A DNA stretch of 64,000 nt. It comes from Marchantia polymorpha subsp. ruderalis (Eukaryota > Streptophyta > Marchantiopsida > Marchantiales > Marchantiaceae). The notes under the pieces are model-generated. The model was not told the DNA's origin. It searched no databases and saw only the letters and a list, made by a program, of their open reading frames with translations. Where the stretch lies: NCBI GenBank assembly GCA_037833965.1, contig AP031352.1, positions 11,388,501 through 11,452,500 on the forward strand. Reading direction: 5' to 3'. Every line of letters starts with the position of its first letter. Position 1 is the first letter of the stretch. The position numbers were made by a program, and so were the translations under genes. This document shows positions 35,541 through 48,189 of this stretch, in pieces.

Positions 35541-37860
35541 AATTCTCAGTTTTGTATATTTCGAATGTACTCTAAATAGGGTTAAGAAATATTTTTTTGT
35601 ATATTCTGTTGGAAAAGTTTGTCCTTATGAAAATTCAACAAACACTATGTTCAAATTTTATGTATCATAGTAATTTTGTCGTCTAATTGATCTGTAGAGA
35701 TGAAAGTAGTTAAATTTTAGCTTTATATAAGTTTTAAAAATTTGTATATAAAACACACAAAATTTAAGAAATATTTTTTTAAAACCTTGAATAACAAGTC
35801 CTCGAATTTTCAATTTTTTCAGTCTAACATTGAACTCATGAGTATCTTCTTACTCTTTTTTATGTGAAATAATTTATGAAATATCAAAATAATAATATTG
35901 GTTTTTAATTGTTCCTGCATGTAGAATATAAAGAACTGCATTAAACTGTATCTCACGTAAAAAAAAATTATGTTAGATTAGTATGTGTGATATGTTTATT
36001 GTGAGATATACAAATATTTATTTTATATTTTATGTGATAAAATCATTGCTAACGCTGAAAATTTCTATTATCAATTATCGCCGGACATGAAACAGTAGCA
36101 TTTAAAATAACCCACATTATTAGATGAGATAAAATTGTGAATTGTTTTCTATGTTTGTCTAACACATATATAAGATCTAGTAAGATTTATTGATGCAAAG
36201 GTATGCAAAAATTTAGCTGGAATTTTATGAATAACAATGCAAAATATCCAAAAACATATACATAATTATCAATATCGTTTGTGATTTTTATTTCTACACA
36301 TAAGTATATTTTAATATTCATATTATTATATGTGTGAGTAAATGAAATGCAGGAAATATGTGTGTGATATGATATGAATGTATGGAGTCTTTGAAAATCT
36401 CACGACAAGAATATATAATCCAATCACTTTTTTATAGATAGATGTTGATAGAAACTTGACCAGGAAGAAAGTGAAAGGTTGGAAAGACTCCAAAACCAAG
36501 ATGTATGGCAATTAAACATGATTTTGAGGAAGTTATAAATCTACTATAATCAATGTGTATAAAAAATCAAAAAAAAATAAAAAAAAATTTAGTAAAGTAA
36601 AATTCATGATAATATTTTCCCTAATGTAATATAAAATTTCTCCAGAAAATTAAATTCATTAAATTTTAAATTTATAAATATAAAATATAAATATAATTCT
36701 ATTTTATTTTTATAAAAATAATTAAAATTTTAAGAACTTAATTGAAGAAATTGTTAAATTTTTTCCCAAATTTTTTTAAAAATGAAGATTCAATTACCGA
36801 TTTTGTTAAATTACAAATCTTGGAATTTTTTTTCGAATGATAATGATATTTTAATCAAGAAGTAAGTATATAAAAACATAAGATATTTTTGTGATTTTTT
36901 TATGTCCAACAAATATTTGGATAGAACAAATTTTTAAAAAATGTTCAAATAAGGCTTAAAAAATAAACTGAGAAAATAGTTGATGATAATTTTTCAGCTT
37001 ATATATAAATATCAATTACAATTGTTCAATACATCAAAAGTATCTATGGCATCAACATGTTGAATCATAAGCAATATTCAAGATTCATTTTATTATAATC
37101 CACTGAAATAAAGTATTCTTTTATGTAGAAATGTAATTGTATCATCATAGAAAATTTCAACAATTTTTAGGAAGAAAAATTGTCGCATATCAATTAAAAA
37201 ATTTCCAGACATTCATACCGTTAATATAGTGTCTCCAATGGTAATATCACACATCAAGTTCAATTCTTTTTTTGCACCTCGTAAAGCCCCTAAAAGTTTT
37301 TGCACATCTTAAAATTGTGTTATATTCAAGATCAATTACACCTTGAATTGATGATGGTATGATACATATAGTGTACTAGGTCTCAAAATTACTTACACTT
37401 TCTAGCAAACAACTTAACTACATATTCAATCAATCACTTACATATCTCCTAGAAATGTTTCTCATGATGAACACTTTGACCACTATATGGTGTAATATCA
37501 TTGGTGTACATCGCCACGGAATCAAGTGTGTCTAAACTCCATCCAAAAATTCTCAGTAAATCACTACAAAATGAGTACGAAGCTTTTTTTAGATAGGACA
37601 CATCTTTGTCATATTAAGCGATTGCTCAAAAGTTTTGGCCTTATTCTTGTCTAAAATCGTAAACGGATGAAATTTTGCTTGCAAATCCATTCTCCTAGAA
37701 AGCCTGTAAGCCCAACCTCTGTCTTTTGAATGATTCATGTGATTTTTAACAAATTCAGAGCATAAGTTTCCAACATTTAAATCGTCACCTAAAGCCATCA
37801 ATATGAGATGCAAAAACAAAAAAAACCTGAAGTCAGGAATTTGATCAATAGTTATGCGGA
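35541..37860. other. Very AT-rich non-coding stretch
   Basis: Sequence dominated by A and T, with long homopolymer-like runs (for example 36560-36780) and no credible gene. It is probably old repeat DNA. Confidence 0.5.
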
Positions 37861-38473
37861 TGACTTATTGTAATTGGTAAGGTTTGGATTCCGACGAGGG
37901 GAAGCTATGCGTTGTAGTATACACATTTGGAGTCAATGCGTCTCATATTGGTTTCGCAAGTGTGCTCAGTGATTCTGCAAGAGCTGAAAGGTCGCCATTG
38001 TTAAAAAAACTAAACTGAGAATAAGTCGTTGATAAAAGCTTCTTTTGGGAATGATATTGTACGTTAGTCGTTCGTTTGTAGGTGCATGCAATATGGATTC
38101 TTGTGTTACAGTATCTTAGTGCCCCGATATGGTGCGTTGGAATTATATCTGGCGATGAATGTTGGACTCGACCCGTAGCCAGCGTGTGGACAATGATGAC
38201 CTGGACATGTCCATGTCACACTGTCCAGGAGCACTGTGAGGCCATCGTCCTTCTGCTAACGAATCAGGAACTGGACCGACAAGAGAGGAAACTTGGCGCA
38301 GAACATGTGGCAGGGAGTTGGAAAAAGCTCGTACAAAGCTACAAAGGCAGGCTTCGAAGGGAAGGGTGCGGAGAGCGAGCTTTTGGGCCAGAGTGTGAAA
38401 TCGATCCAATCGAGAGAGCATTAATCCAGAGTTGTAAACCTGGTTCAAGACCGAGAAGAAGAGAAGATCAGAA
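37861..38473. promoter_or_regulatory. Upstream region of the peroxiredoxin gene
   Basis: Base composition returns to average here, and the 5' UTR and promoter of the peroxiredoxin gene are expected within it. The open frame at 38082-38480 runs into the start of that gene in another frame and shows no family motif. Confidence 0.3.
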
Positions 38474-41111
38474 ATGTTGAGGACGGCCATCAACAAGAGC
38501 AGATTGGTGGGCGCCAGAGGCATCTGGGCTCAAGGAAGGCAATTGCAAGCTTTCAGCTCCTCTGCAACTCATTTGGATTTGGATGGCGAGATTTCGCTGC
38601 AAGCAGCACGTACTTGGGATGAGGGCGTCAAGTCCAAGTTTGCTACCACTCCTCTGAAGGACATCTTCAAGGTACTGGTTGAAGATGTTCCATTGCCCTT
38701 TACCATGTGCATAGTGAATTCTAGGGTTTATCCAGATGAGTTTGAGTTGTCTCTGGGGTTTGGCCTCTCTGACAACAATTTTGGTGACATGGTGAGATCG
38801 GATCGTGCTGGATTTCGATATGCATCATGGAAGTTGGGTTTATAAGGAGAAGTAGGCTTGAATGTGACTACTCTGATCATGAAAATGATTCCACCATGGC
38901 GTCCTAATGGGTGCTGTTTCTTAAGAGCTTTAATGTCGCAGATCTCGAAGGTGTAAAACTTGGGATGATGGCACTCTTTGTGGTGTTTTGGTCTTTGCGT
39001 TTGATTGGAGTTAGTTTGTACAAAGAGATTCAAATGTCCTCGATGGAGGTTCAGATTCAGCAAGCAACTTCTTCATCTGAGATTCTTAAGTAACTGATTT
39101 AGATCATTGTAAGGAGCAATAGGTTCAAAGACCTAATTGCATGCCATCTGTCGTACAGTTGTTGTTAGTGGAAAGATGAGTAGAATACTCTGCCTGCATT
39201 GAGGGTGCTTGAATTGATCTATCTTATGAATACTAACTGTTTTCGGTTTGATCGTGTGCAAAATCTCCTGAAGAACAAGAAAGTGGTGATATTTGGGCTT
39301 CCTGTGAGTATTCTCTACTGCTGGACTTTTACATGGCATTGAGAATCCTCTCTCTCTCTCTGATTTTAAGTTTTGAATCCTACTTTCACAAAACTTTGGA
39401 GATGCTAGAACGCTCTTGACCAATTTCCTTCAGAGTCAAGCATTTTGATGAGACCTGGGTAGAAATCAATTGCAGTCGCGCCTAGCTCTATTGTGGCCAG
39501 TTTTGTATTTACGGCTAGAGCACCTGCGTATTTAGTATATTCACGGTTCATGCTGAAGTCAATTTGATTGATGCAGGGAGCATACACTGGAGTCTGTACA
39601 ACTCAACATGTACCCAGCTACATCAACAATGCAGAAAAGTTGAAAGCAAAGGGTGTTGACACAATAATCTGTGTAGCAGTTAATGATCCATATGTCATGA
39701 ATGGGTGGGCCGAGAAGCTCAATGCGAAGGATAAGGTTAGCACCTGAGATAAAGCATATTGAAGGTTATTCAGTTGTTCAGATGTCGAATAACTTATCTA
39801 TAGTCGTTGCAGATTGTTTTTTGTGATGGATCTTAGATATTGTTTTATATTTTGTAAGTAGATATCAGCTTTCGCCACAGTAGTAGCTGTCCTCACCGCC
39901 ATAGGTCAATGGGCTGCATTCATCGAGAAGGGGCAGAAGATGATGTTTAATATAAGTTTTCGAACTGCAGTTGGATTTCTTCGGGGACTTCGATGGAAGT
40001 TTCCACAAAAGTCTCGGCCTCGATTTCAACTTGTCGTTTGCCTTGTTGGGTCATCGATCTCAAAGGTATGTTCGCATCGTCTCGTACAAGCCTGACGATC
40101 CTTATTGTGGGTCTTGTGTTAAATCGCCTTAGAGTCAGTCAAGGTGAGTGCGAAGGAGCGTGGGAACGCATGAGAGGAAAGACGGGCGGCCACTTCGAAC
40201 AGAGGGGTTTGTGCTTAAAATTGGCACTGGAAATCGCTGAATTTGATTCCCAGTAGTTTAAAATCACCATGGTTTGAAATTCCCACTACTTAATTTACTC
40301 GGGGAATAACTAGTAATCACTCTTGTTCAAGCAATCCTATAATTAGCAGACGCTTGTCATCTTTGATCCAGGGTTGCGTGAACTGACATTTACCTTCGGT
40401 CATTTTCATGTCTCAAGCCTACTCTTTATTTTCATACTTAGATATTCGGTGCAGAGGATCCAAGAGAAAGTACCTTGTAAAGTTTCACTACCCAATCTTG
40501 TAGATGTACATCCCTGTCAACAATAGAAACTTACAGACTGGAAGTTGCATTTAACCTGTGCCCCCACTTTGTCAAGGCAGTGCCTCGATGTCTGCTCGGG
40601 AGTTGAGGATTTGAATGTTCACCTTTGGTGTTACTTCTTTTGAGGTCGAAGGAAGACTTAAATTTCTGTTTAAGGTCTTTCCTCTCAGGGTGACCAACTT
40701 TCGGAGATAAGACATGCTGACTTGTTGAGTACAGGAGAAGCCAATGTGTATTTGGCACATCTTTAATAAATGTGCCATGAGGAATCCGCTCTGTTCTTCC
40801 AAGCGGCACAGTTACTGTCTCATAATGATTTGAAGAGGGTTTTATGAAAGAGGGTTTTAAGCGGAGAAGGAAGTGAGTGTGTACAGAGTAAGATCTGAAC
40901 CTAGTCTGGAGGAGGCTTGGCGAGTTATATCAGACCGGATACAAAACCCTCGCTCATTCCTGCGGTAGAGAGTTGTTGACACGGAACCTTGAACGTGTTT
41001 TGCAGGTGGGCCGCGTTCGTCGATGATGGAAAGATCAAAGTGCTCAATGTGGAGACTGCGCCGTCCGAATTCAAGGTGTCAGACGCGGAAACAATTTTGA
41101 AGAGCATTTAG
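38474..41111 (+). CDS. PRXIIF: Type II peroxiredoxin, mitochondrial (PRXIIF)
   Basis: Five exons in phase: 38474-38671, 39274-39303, 39577-39735, 39971-40065, 41006-41111 (195 residues). An arginine/serine-rich presequence (MLRTAINKSRLVGARGIWAQ) fits mitochondrial import. The conserved entry SLQAARTWDEGVKSKFATTP is diagnostic of the IIF clade. KKVVIFGLP and GAYTGVCTTQHVPSY carry the peroxidatic cysteine. The resolving cysteine is in DTIICVAVNDPYVMNGWAEK. The enzyme reduces hydrogen peroxide and alkyl hydroperoxides using thiol donors (glutaredoxin or thioredoxin) in the matrix. Exon 2 is only 30 nt. Length and exon boundaries agree with the plant family. The acceptor of exon 2 (CTGAAG) is weak. 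Confidence 0.93.
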
Positions 41112-41860
41112 AAACGAGGTGATGATTGATCTGTAGAAACACTGTAATCCTTGACACCGTGCTCGTCTAGCAGTGTCAATATATATGCCTATTATCAAAA
41201 GATTCGGGTTTTAGCATCTCGACTCGTATCAGTTTTAGCATCTCGACTCGCTATCTGCAGTGGTTGCTATTGGTGGGCAGAGTATGGGATGCATGTGAGC
41301 ATGTGTGGACTTGTGCCCAAGTAGACAGGACATGAGCTCCAATAACTCAACGAAGGCTGGAAAGACATCAGAATGAACACCAAGCGAAACTGTGCTCCGA
41401 TTGATCGGAACTCAAATATATCCTATGGAAGGTGCACAATCATCTGCTCTTGTTCGAAGCAACCGTAGTACGAGCAGAAAGGTCCGCACAAGTGCTAGCT
41501 ACAAAAGCGTGAAGAGAGCATGAGCACATATTGCTCACATGTATACGCACATGTATGTCGACATGATATTATCCTCGAAAGCGAGAGGGCACTTAATCAA
41601 GGTCCACAAATCTTGCCGGCACGAGTGTGATCTTCAATGAACTACCCCATCCCTGCCCACATACAATATGGTCGTGGGGTCACTGTCCTGCACGTGTACG
41701 CCCTGCTTTCGTCACGTGCGCGCATCTCTTTCCGTTCGTGACCTAGCCCGGGTGTGGAATCTTCCTCGAAAGTGAAAGTCAAATGGACGATGCCTTCCAG
41801 AACACATGGAAGAAACGCAAGCTCGGGCTTAGAGCAGGAACATCGGCGCTATCCCTTCAC
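41112..41860. other. 3' flank of the peroxiredoxin gene
   Basis: No gene recognised. It holds a direct repeat, TTAGCATCTCGACTCG, near 41211 and 41233. Confidence 0.4.
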
Positions 41861-44800
41861 GAAAAGCTAGTTCCTCGACCGATTGACTGATTGTGTTAAT
41901 CTGTACCAGCTAGCTGTGACTTGTTGTGTAAATCTGACGGGGAGGAACTTCCGAAGCAGAGTTGCGGACGAATCAAGCTGCTTGCTACTGAACTTGGTCT
42001 CGTTGAGGTGCAGCCACAGGCCGAAGGCCAAATCTAGCCGATCAGATGCGCCGCATTGTTCCGTTAACTCGTGGTTCCAACATCTATGGACGAAAGGCGG
42101 GCCAAACGAGACCCGAGGTCTCGGGTCAAAACCCCATAGTTTCTGCCGGCACGAGGAGCTGCTGCACAGGAAGGAGGAAGAGCTGGGAGAGTCAGGAGAG
42201 GAGGCGGTGCCTCGCTTCTGACGAGTAGTTAGTGCGGAAGGAGCTCGCTCGTCTGCGATCTGCATTTATTGGCACCGCAACACGCGGACGTGTTTCCGTG
42301 TGTCAGGCAGGCAGCGGCCGCTTTCGATTTCGACAAACGAGCAACTTGAGCCCATTCGGAAGCAAGCAAGCGAGCGGCGCCTCGGCAGTCTTATGGGCCC
42401 GGTGGGCGTAGACTCCACAATGATCGGGCTGGCACTCTGACAATCTCCGCGAGATTGGAGACGGCAGAAATTTTACCACTTCTGGGAGGGAGGGAGGGAG
42501 AGAGGGAGGGCGGCATTCTGAGAATTCTGAACACGATTCGATACATGCCGCGAACTGGTCGCGAGCAGAGCGGTGGAGGTAGAATCTGATTCGGCAATTA
42601 TGATCTCGACCAGAGAAGGAAACGTCAGCGATGGAAAATTCCAGTCACTAGACGGGGAGAGATCGGAACTCCGGACGGCGGGTCGAGGGATTGCTAAACT
42701 GAGCTGCCTGCTTGACTGACTGACTGCCAGGCAGGCCATAAATCATCTGTCAGCTGCAATGCCTGTTCGCAGTGTCTGAAAACAATTATTGCCTGCGGAC
42801 GAGGCTGTCAGGCCTCAGGGCTGACGGGATTATCTCCTTGAACAGGCCAGCCGAGCTTGGGAAAAGACCGCGGCGGAGATGGGGATGGCGATGGCGATGG
42901 CGATGAGGTGTCCCATGCGGGTCCCCTTATCTTTGCAGATGGCAAACCGCTCTCCCGGCGTCTGCCGACGACTGCAGCACACGGTTCTGACACCGAAAGA
43001 AATCGAGGGCGATTCGAGATTCGAATTAGCAATTCGCTCGAGGGTTGAGGGTTGATGATGATGGTGCAGGCAGGCGAGAGTCGAGTGAGTCGGGTCGGGT
43101 CGGGATTCGGGACTCGGCATGGCAGGGTGGAGCTTGGCCAGTCCGTAGGGCTCATGCGATGGAAGAGCTTCGAGAATGAAACTGTGTGCAGATGCTGTCC
43201 TTCCCGGCTGCTACCGCCCGCCACTCCACAGCTCTGCTCTGCTAGACTGTACTCATGGAGATTCGGTGGTGGGGTTGGCACTACACAATGCGTTCCACGG
43301 TTTGACTTGCGCAACTGTTTCCGTGGATGTGATTGGACTTCTTCCAGCCTTTCCTGCCACTCGCAGCATATTCCGAATCCTGGCATATCGACCCCGTGGG
43401 CAAATCTCTCCATCGCGGTCTTCTCTTTCGTACGAGTTCTTCTCATCTCGTTGTTGACAATTGCGACGGGCTGTCCACGAGAGCTGCAGCTGCAGCATCC
43501 TCCCGACATACTTTTCCTTCGATCCAGTTCCTGTTCCACTGGCCTCTGGCTTCGATGCGACGACGATCTCACCGAAATTCCTCTCCGGATCGGTGCATCT
43601 CCATCTTCCGCGCTCACGTTTCGCCTGACTTGGAACACTATTGACTTTCCGTCCCATCGCCAGGATAAGACACGGCATCTATGGTCTTTAAGCGCTCACA
43701 TTTCCTCGTGTCCTGATTTAGAGAAATCTGAGCTCCCTTTCGGGGAGATAGGATTTGGAACATGTCAAACGCTTAGGATGTGGAAGATGTCAAACGCAGA
43801 TCCACACGAAACTCAATCGGATGCTTTGTCTTTGACCTATCCAGAGCATTATGTACACGTCCAGTCGGTCCACGATCCTCACCGTTCATGCAGATGCTGT
43901 CGCCCGAAGGTAAGGTGTGGGCGATCAGCACAGGGCACAGTGCACCGAGAGCCGGAGACATTGCAGAGAAATTTATTATTTCTGGATGAAAGGGGTGACG
44001 GACGTGTCATGATGAAGGTGAGTGACGAGTGTGTTACTGTCGATGGCATGCATTGTCTGCAGAAACGATCTGTGACGAACCCAACTGTCCACCAAGCTAC
44101 AGAGCGATGGAGATGGAGCAGAAGGGAAGGGAACGCTTTCTCACCGCCTCCCGCGTCCTCTCTCGCTGCCAGTCACGAGAACCGCACCGGCCAGAGCTGA
44201 CTTTCAGACAAGCCGCGAGCCCAAATGTGCGCAGACAGTGGGATTGCACTCCCTCCCTCCCTCCCTCCCTCCCTCCTCGGAATAAGTCAATCCGATCGCG
44301 TCCGCTGGCGGGCAATTTCTCACGTTTTTTGACCTAATTACGAATTCCTGTCAACACTCACTCGCTCGCTCCATCCTCCTGGAGCGCAACAATCTAAACT
44401 GCTGCGCGATCGCAGATTTCCTTACACAATGCAGACGTAAGAATTGGGCCCTCTTAAAGACGCGGACATCCTCAGCGAAAGGGAACTACCGAGCAAAGAC
44501 TTAAATGAGAGGCAGGGTGAAATACAAATCCCCAGGATTCCCCCGGGCTAAATCACTTTCCGCGAGCTCCATGGCTGCTTCGATGCGATCACCCACTCAT
44601 TCCGCTTGATGCCATCAGACCTGAATCTTGATGAAGCCAGGCCCCGAAGACCGAGTCGTAGCAGCGGCTGCAGCTGCAGCAGTTGAGCCCCACCACGGCT
44701 TGTCCCCCATAGAGCCAATGAGTGCCGATTCTCACAGCCCATCTCCATGTCCATCTGCCCCTCGAGATCTGGGCCTGCTCCGCGAGCGATTTGCATCGTC

Positions 44801-47150
44801 CCGAATCCTGATACGCACAGTGCTGGCGATAACGCAAGCAGCTCGGCCGAGCTCAGAGCGCAGCAGACGAGACGAGACGAGAGAGAGTGATCGAGGCCCT
44901 GCGATGGTGACCGAGAGCCACGTCCGCGTCGCAGGAACGACACGGCTGCGCAATGTCAGCGGATTGATGGCGATCGATCGCCGTCGATGCCAGGCGACGA
45001 GGGGACCTGGCGGGCACGAGCTGATCTGGAGGGAGTCTGGGCCCCTCGGGACCTCGTCTGCGGGCAGACGGGGCACGGGGGTTTATCTGTCCGCGTGGCA
45101 CTGGGCCAGGTAGTCAAAGCTGCGCCTTGAAAGTCGACCAGAGGAGGAAGCGGCTGGCTGGGCGGCCCTCCCTCGCTGCGGCCGAGTCCGTCCGTCCGTC
45201 CGACTGTCCGTCCGTCTGTCCGTCTGTCCGGACGGAGGGAATTAGTCAAAGCCCGCCCGGTCGCAGCCACGCAGCGACCGACCGAGCGTCGAGGAAAGTA
45301 TCCCGAAGGACTGCTCACTGGTTCCCCCCTGCGATCGCGCTGGGATCCGTGTACAAAGGGACGTTGGCTGCAGTACAGCCACCTCGGCTACTCTGCTGCC
45401 TGTACATTCAGAATCGGGGCTAAACTGGAATAGGAAAGTCAAAATTGCCGAGGAATTTCGGCCCTCGGGGAATTCCGAGCTGGGGAGGAAGAGGAGGGCG
45501 ATACTGTGTCCGTTTCTGAATCGGCCTTGTGAGCAGGCTGAGCTGGGCCGGTGGTGTCTGATGCGCCACTGATGGAGCGAGCGCGAGACCGAGAGTGAGA
45601 GAGGAGTGTCAAATCGGCACAGCGAAGTTTTCGTCTCCCATGGCTCACTCGTGACCTGCTGCTCGGACGAGGAGGGAGTGTGTGCCATGGCGAGAGACGG
45701 AGCAGCAGCAGCAGCAGCAGCTCGGGATGTACGTAGGATGGTGATGGATGGTCGGTTTGCCCCTGTAGGACCTCCTCCTCGCTTCCGTCTGCCAAAGGTC
45801 CAACGGAGCGCACAAGCAGACGAGGCGAACCATGAGCATCAGCAGCGAGTCGGACTGGTCAGAGCGTAGCAACACCCTGCCTCCCTCTCCTTCTCTCCTT
45901 CTCTCTCTCTATCATCCGAGTCGGGTCGAGTCGAGATCAGTGTGTAGCTCTCGCTAGTGTACTGGCTGGCTTGCTTTCTTTAGCGAACTTCCCTCCCTGG
46001 GGCCTGGGCCTTGGGTCTCCTGGGTCTGGGCCGCAGGGCAAGGAGAGCAAGTTACGAGTGTCATTCTCTGCTGCTCTTGCTGCGTTTTTCCGTTTTACAG
46101 TATCTCAGTGAGTGAGTAGAAATACGTGCACGGGAGCAGCAGCAGCAGCTTGGCTTGAGGGGAGGTTGAGGGGGGAGGGATGTGGGGGTCTGGGGCTCGG
46201 GCATGGGCGGCATGGGCATGGGCATGAGCAGTGGTTCGCTCTGTCCAAGTTCCAACTCGAGGGAAACGCGCTCGAGCCTGACTGAAGTGAAGAGGATTGA
46301 GATGAAACAAAACAGAACAAAGCTCAGCTCCGTCTGAAGCGTCTGTTTGTCGGTCAGTGAGTCAGTCGGTCAGTCCTGTCTGTCTGTCTGTCTTGCCTTG
46401 CCTTGCCTGGCCTGGCCTGGGCTTGCCTAGCCTCGCGTGCCTCTTTCGAGCTCGAGGACTTGTCCCGTTGTCGCGTTCGTTGCTTGGGAAGCGAGAGAAC
46501 CGTTGACCCTGGGCCAGATTTCTTCTGGCTGGGCTGGGCTCTGGGCCGAGTTCGTATCTCGTCATTGGCATTTGGTTTGGTTTGGTCTGGTCTGGTGTGG
46601 ATGGTGCGGTGGTGAGAGAGAGAGCTAGCGAGCGAGTGAATGAATGAATGCCTTGTGAGCTTCACTTCACTTCGGTGAGGAATCGCCGACGGTTGACAAA
46701 CCGGGACACGAAGTCGGCTGCGAGGTCCGTGCTGGTTCGTTGGCATCCGGCCAGTCCCGAGGATTGACTCACGGAGTGAGCGACGTATCAATGCTGGTAT
46801 GCAATCTGCTGCCCCGGCTTGCTGTGCTGTGCTCTCTCTGCTCTGCTCTGCTCTGCTCTGCCCTTTGCTCGTGTGCAGTCCCCCGGTCTCCCTCTGGTCA
46901 AGACTGTTGGCGCCCAGGGCGGGCCGAATTGAAGGTCTCTCAGATGCAGATTGATTGACTGATTTATTGCCCGGATCAGAGAGTCGGGAGCTAGCGCAAA
47001 CACAAGCGCAAGTGTAGAGCTGTTTTGTGTACCGAAGCTAGTGTAACTGCTCAGCTTCTCTGCAGGAGTTGAGGCCTGTCATCGTCGTCGTCCTCTTGTT
47101 CGTAGTCATCCTCGTCGCGAATGAGTGAATGACTTAACTGGTCGACAAGA
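41861..47150. other. GC-rich, microsatellite-rich region without convincing gene
   Basis: A GC-rich island with many simple repeats: GGGA near 42481-42508, CTCC at 44249-44277, GTCC/GTCT at 45186-45231, CAG at 45700-45720 and 46136-46151, GTCT/TTGCC at 46371-46430, and TCTGC at 46831-46863. Long open frames occur on both strands (for example 43052-44200 plus, 42808-43638 minus) but are low in stops only because the DNA is GC-rich. They show no domain and overlap each other. It may be a promoter or long 5' leader region of the G-alpha gene or of an unseen transcript. Confidence 0.45.
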
Positions 47151-48189
47151 GCTTACCGCCCGCGAGGATGACGCCTGAAGTAAGTTCGCTTGAACTTACT
47201 TAACTGTATAACCGAAGCACATGAAGGACCGTGAGATGATTGAGGGAGAGCTCGCAGTCATCGTCCACCAAGCCGACGCCATCTGTTGTAGATTCTCCCT
47301 CAAGCAGTCACGTCACTGTGTTTTGACAGTTCTCGAGACGTGAATTGACCGACGGTCAAATGGTTTTTATTGGGAGCTCTAAGAGCGTTGCTACTGTGAA
47401 TGAATCTCAAAATTGAATCTTCCGGATTCGTCAGCGATGCGCGATGCATTCGCTCCTCGCTCTCTGCCGGATTGAGTAGAGCAGAAATTTCTAGTACTGG
47501 TCTTTGAATGATCGCTCAATGTGTAGGACATCCATGTCCTCGGTGCTCATGTCCTAGTGAGTCTAAGTTACTCCGATTCGGACGGATCTTGAGTGGAAAA
47601 TGCTATTTGGCCGGGACACAGTCAAAGAGGGATGGGATCCAGCAGTGAGATTGGCCATGGAAGCTGCAATATGACTGGCGACTGCTTTGACAACGCCAGT
47701 TATATTCCATTGACAACGAAGCCGGACAAACGACGATGTCTGTTTCGGCCAAAACCTACCGCTGTGCACATCTGCCCATGATCGAGCTCAGACGATTTAT
47801 CCTCAGATTTTAGCATCTGAAGCCTTAGAGAGGATAATGTACCCGAGAGGAGGTTTATGTGCTTAGTTTTAATTGAGGATTCCTTGGCGCTCTTAAGATG
47901 ACTTCATTTGTTGACGCGTACTTACAGGAGAAATTGTTGTTACGCTTTGTTCCTGAACTGTACCAGGTTTAGGAAGAATGACGGCCCATAGGCAGCTGCA
48001 TGCGTCGCAAGTTCGAGATTCAAGATAACAGTCAAATGCACGGAGAATACAGGAACGAAGTATCGGTAATATGAGGAGTTGCTATCAACGGGAGTTGGCA
48101 GTCATGTGCTGGGGCTTTTCTACCATACCTTTCGGATATTCATCTATTTCGTGAATTGCTCTGCCCTTTCTGAGGAAGATCTAAAGGAG
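47151..48189. promoter_or_regulatory. Upstream region of the G-alpha gene
   Basis: About 1 kb of moderate composition before the G-alpha ATG. A 5' UTR is expected here. A possible upstream acceptor (TTTCTGAG, 48168-48175) precedes the start by 14 bases, so an intron in the leader is possible. Confidence 0.3.

Noticed and set aside
39859-39970. Open segment in peroxiredoxin intron 3 resembling an extra exon (ISFATVVAVLTAIGQWAAF)
   Set aside because: Using it would shift the frame into exon 4 and break the conserved FFGDFDG block; relatives have no residues there.
42808-44200. Long overlapping open frames on both strands (276 and 382 codons)
   Set aside because: They lie in GC-rich microsatellite DNA where stops are rare, overlap each other on opposite strands, show no domain or biased codon pattern, and contain repeat-driven residue runs.
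48079-48189. Upstream extension of the G-alpha frame to an ATG at 48079
   Set aside because: It would bury the MGSVC lipidation start. Canonical G-alpha proteins begin at the MGxxC methionine.
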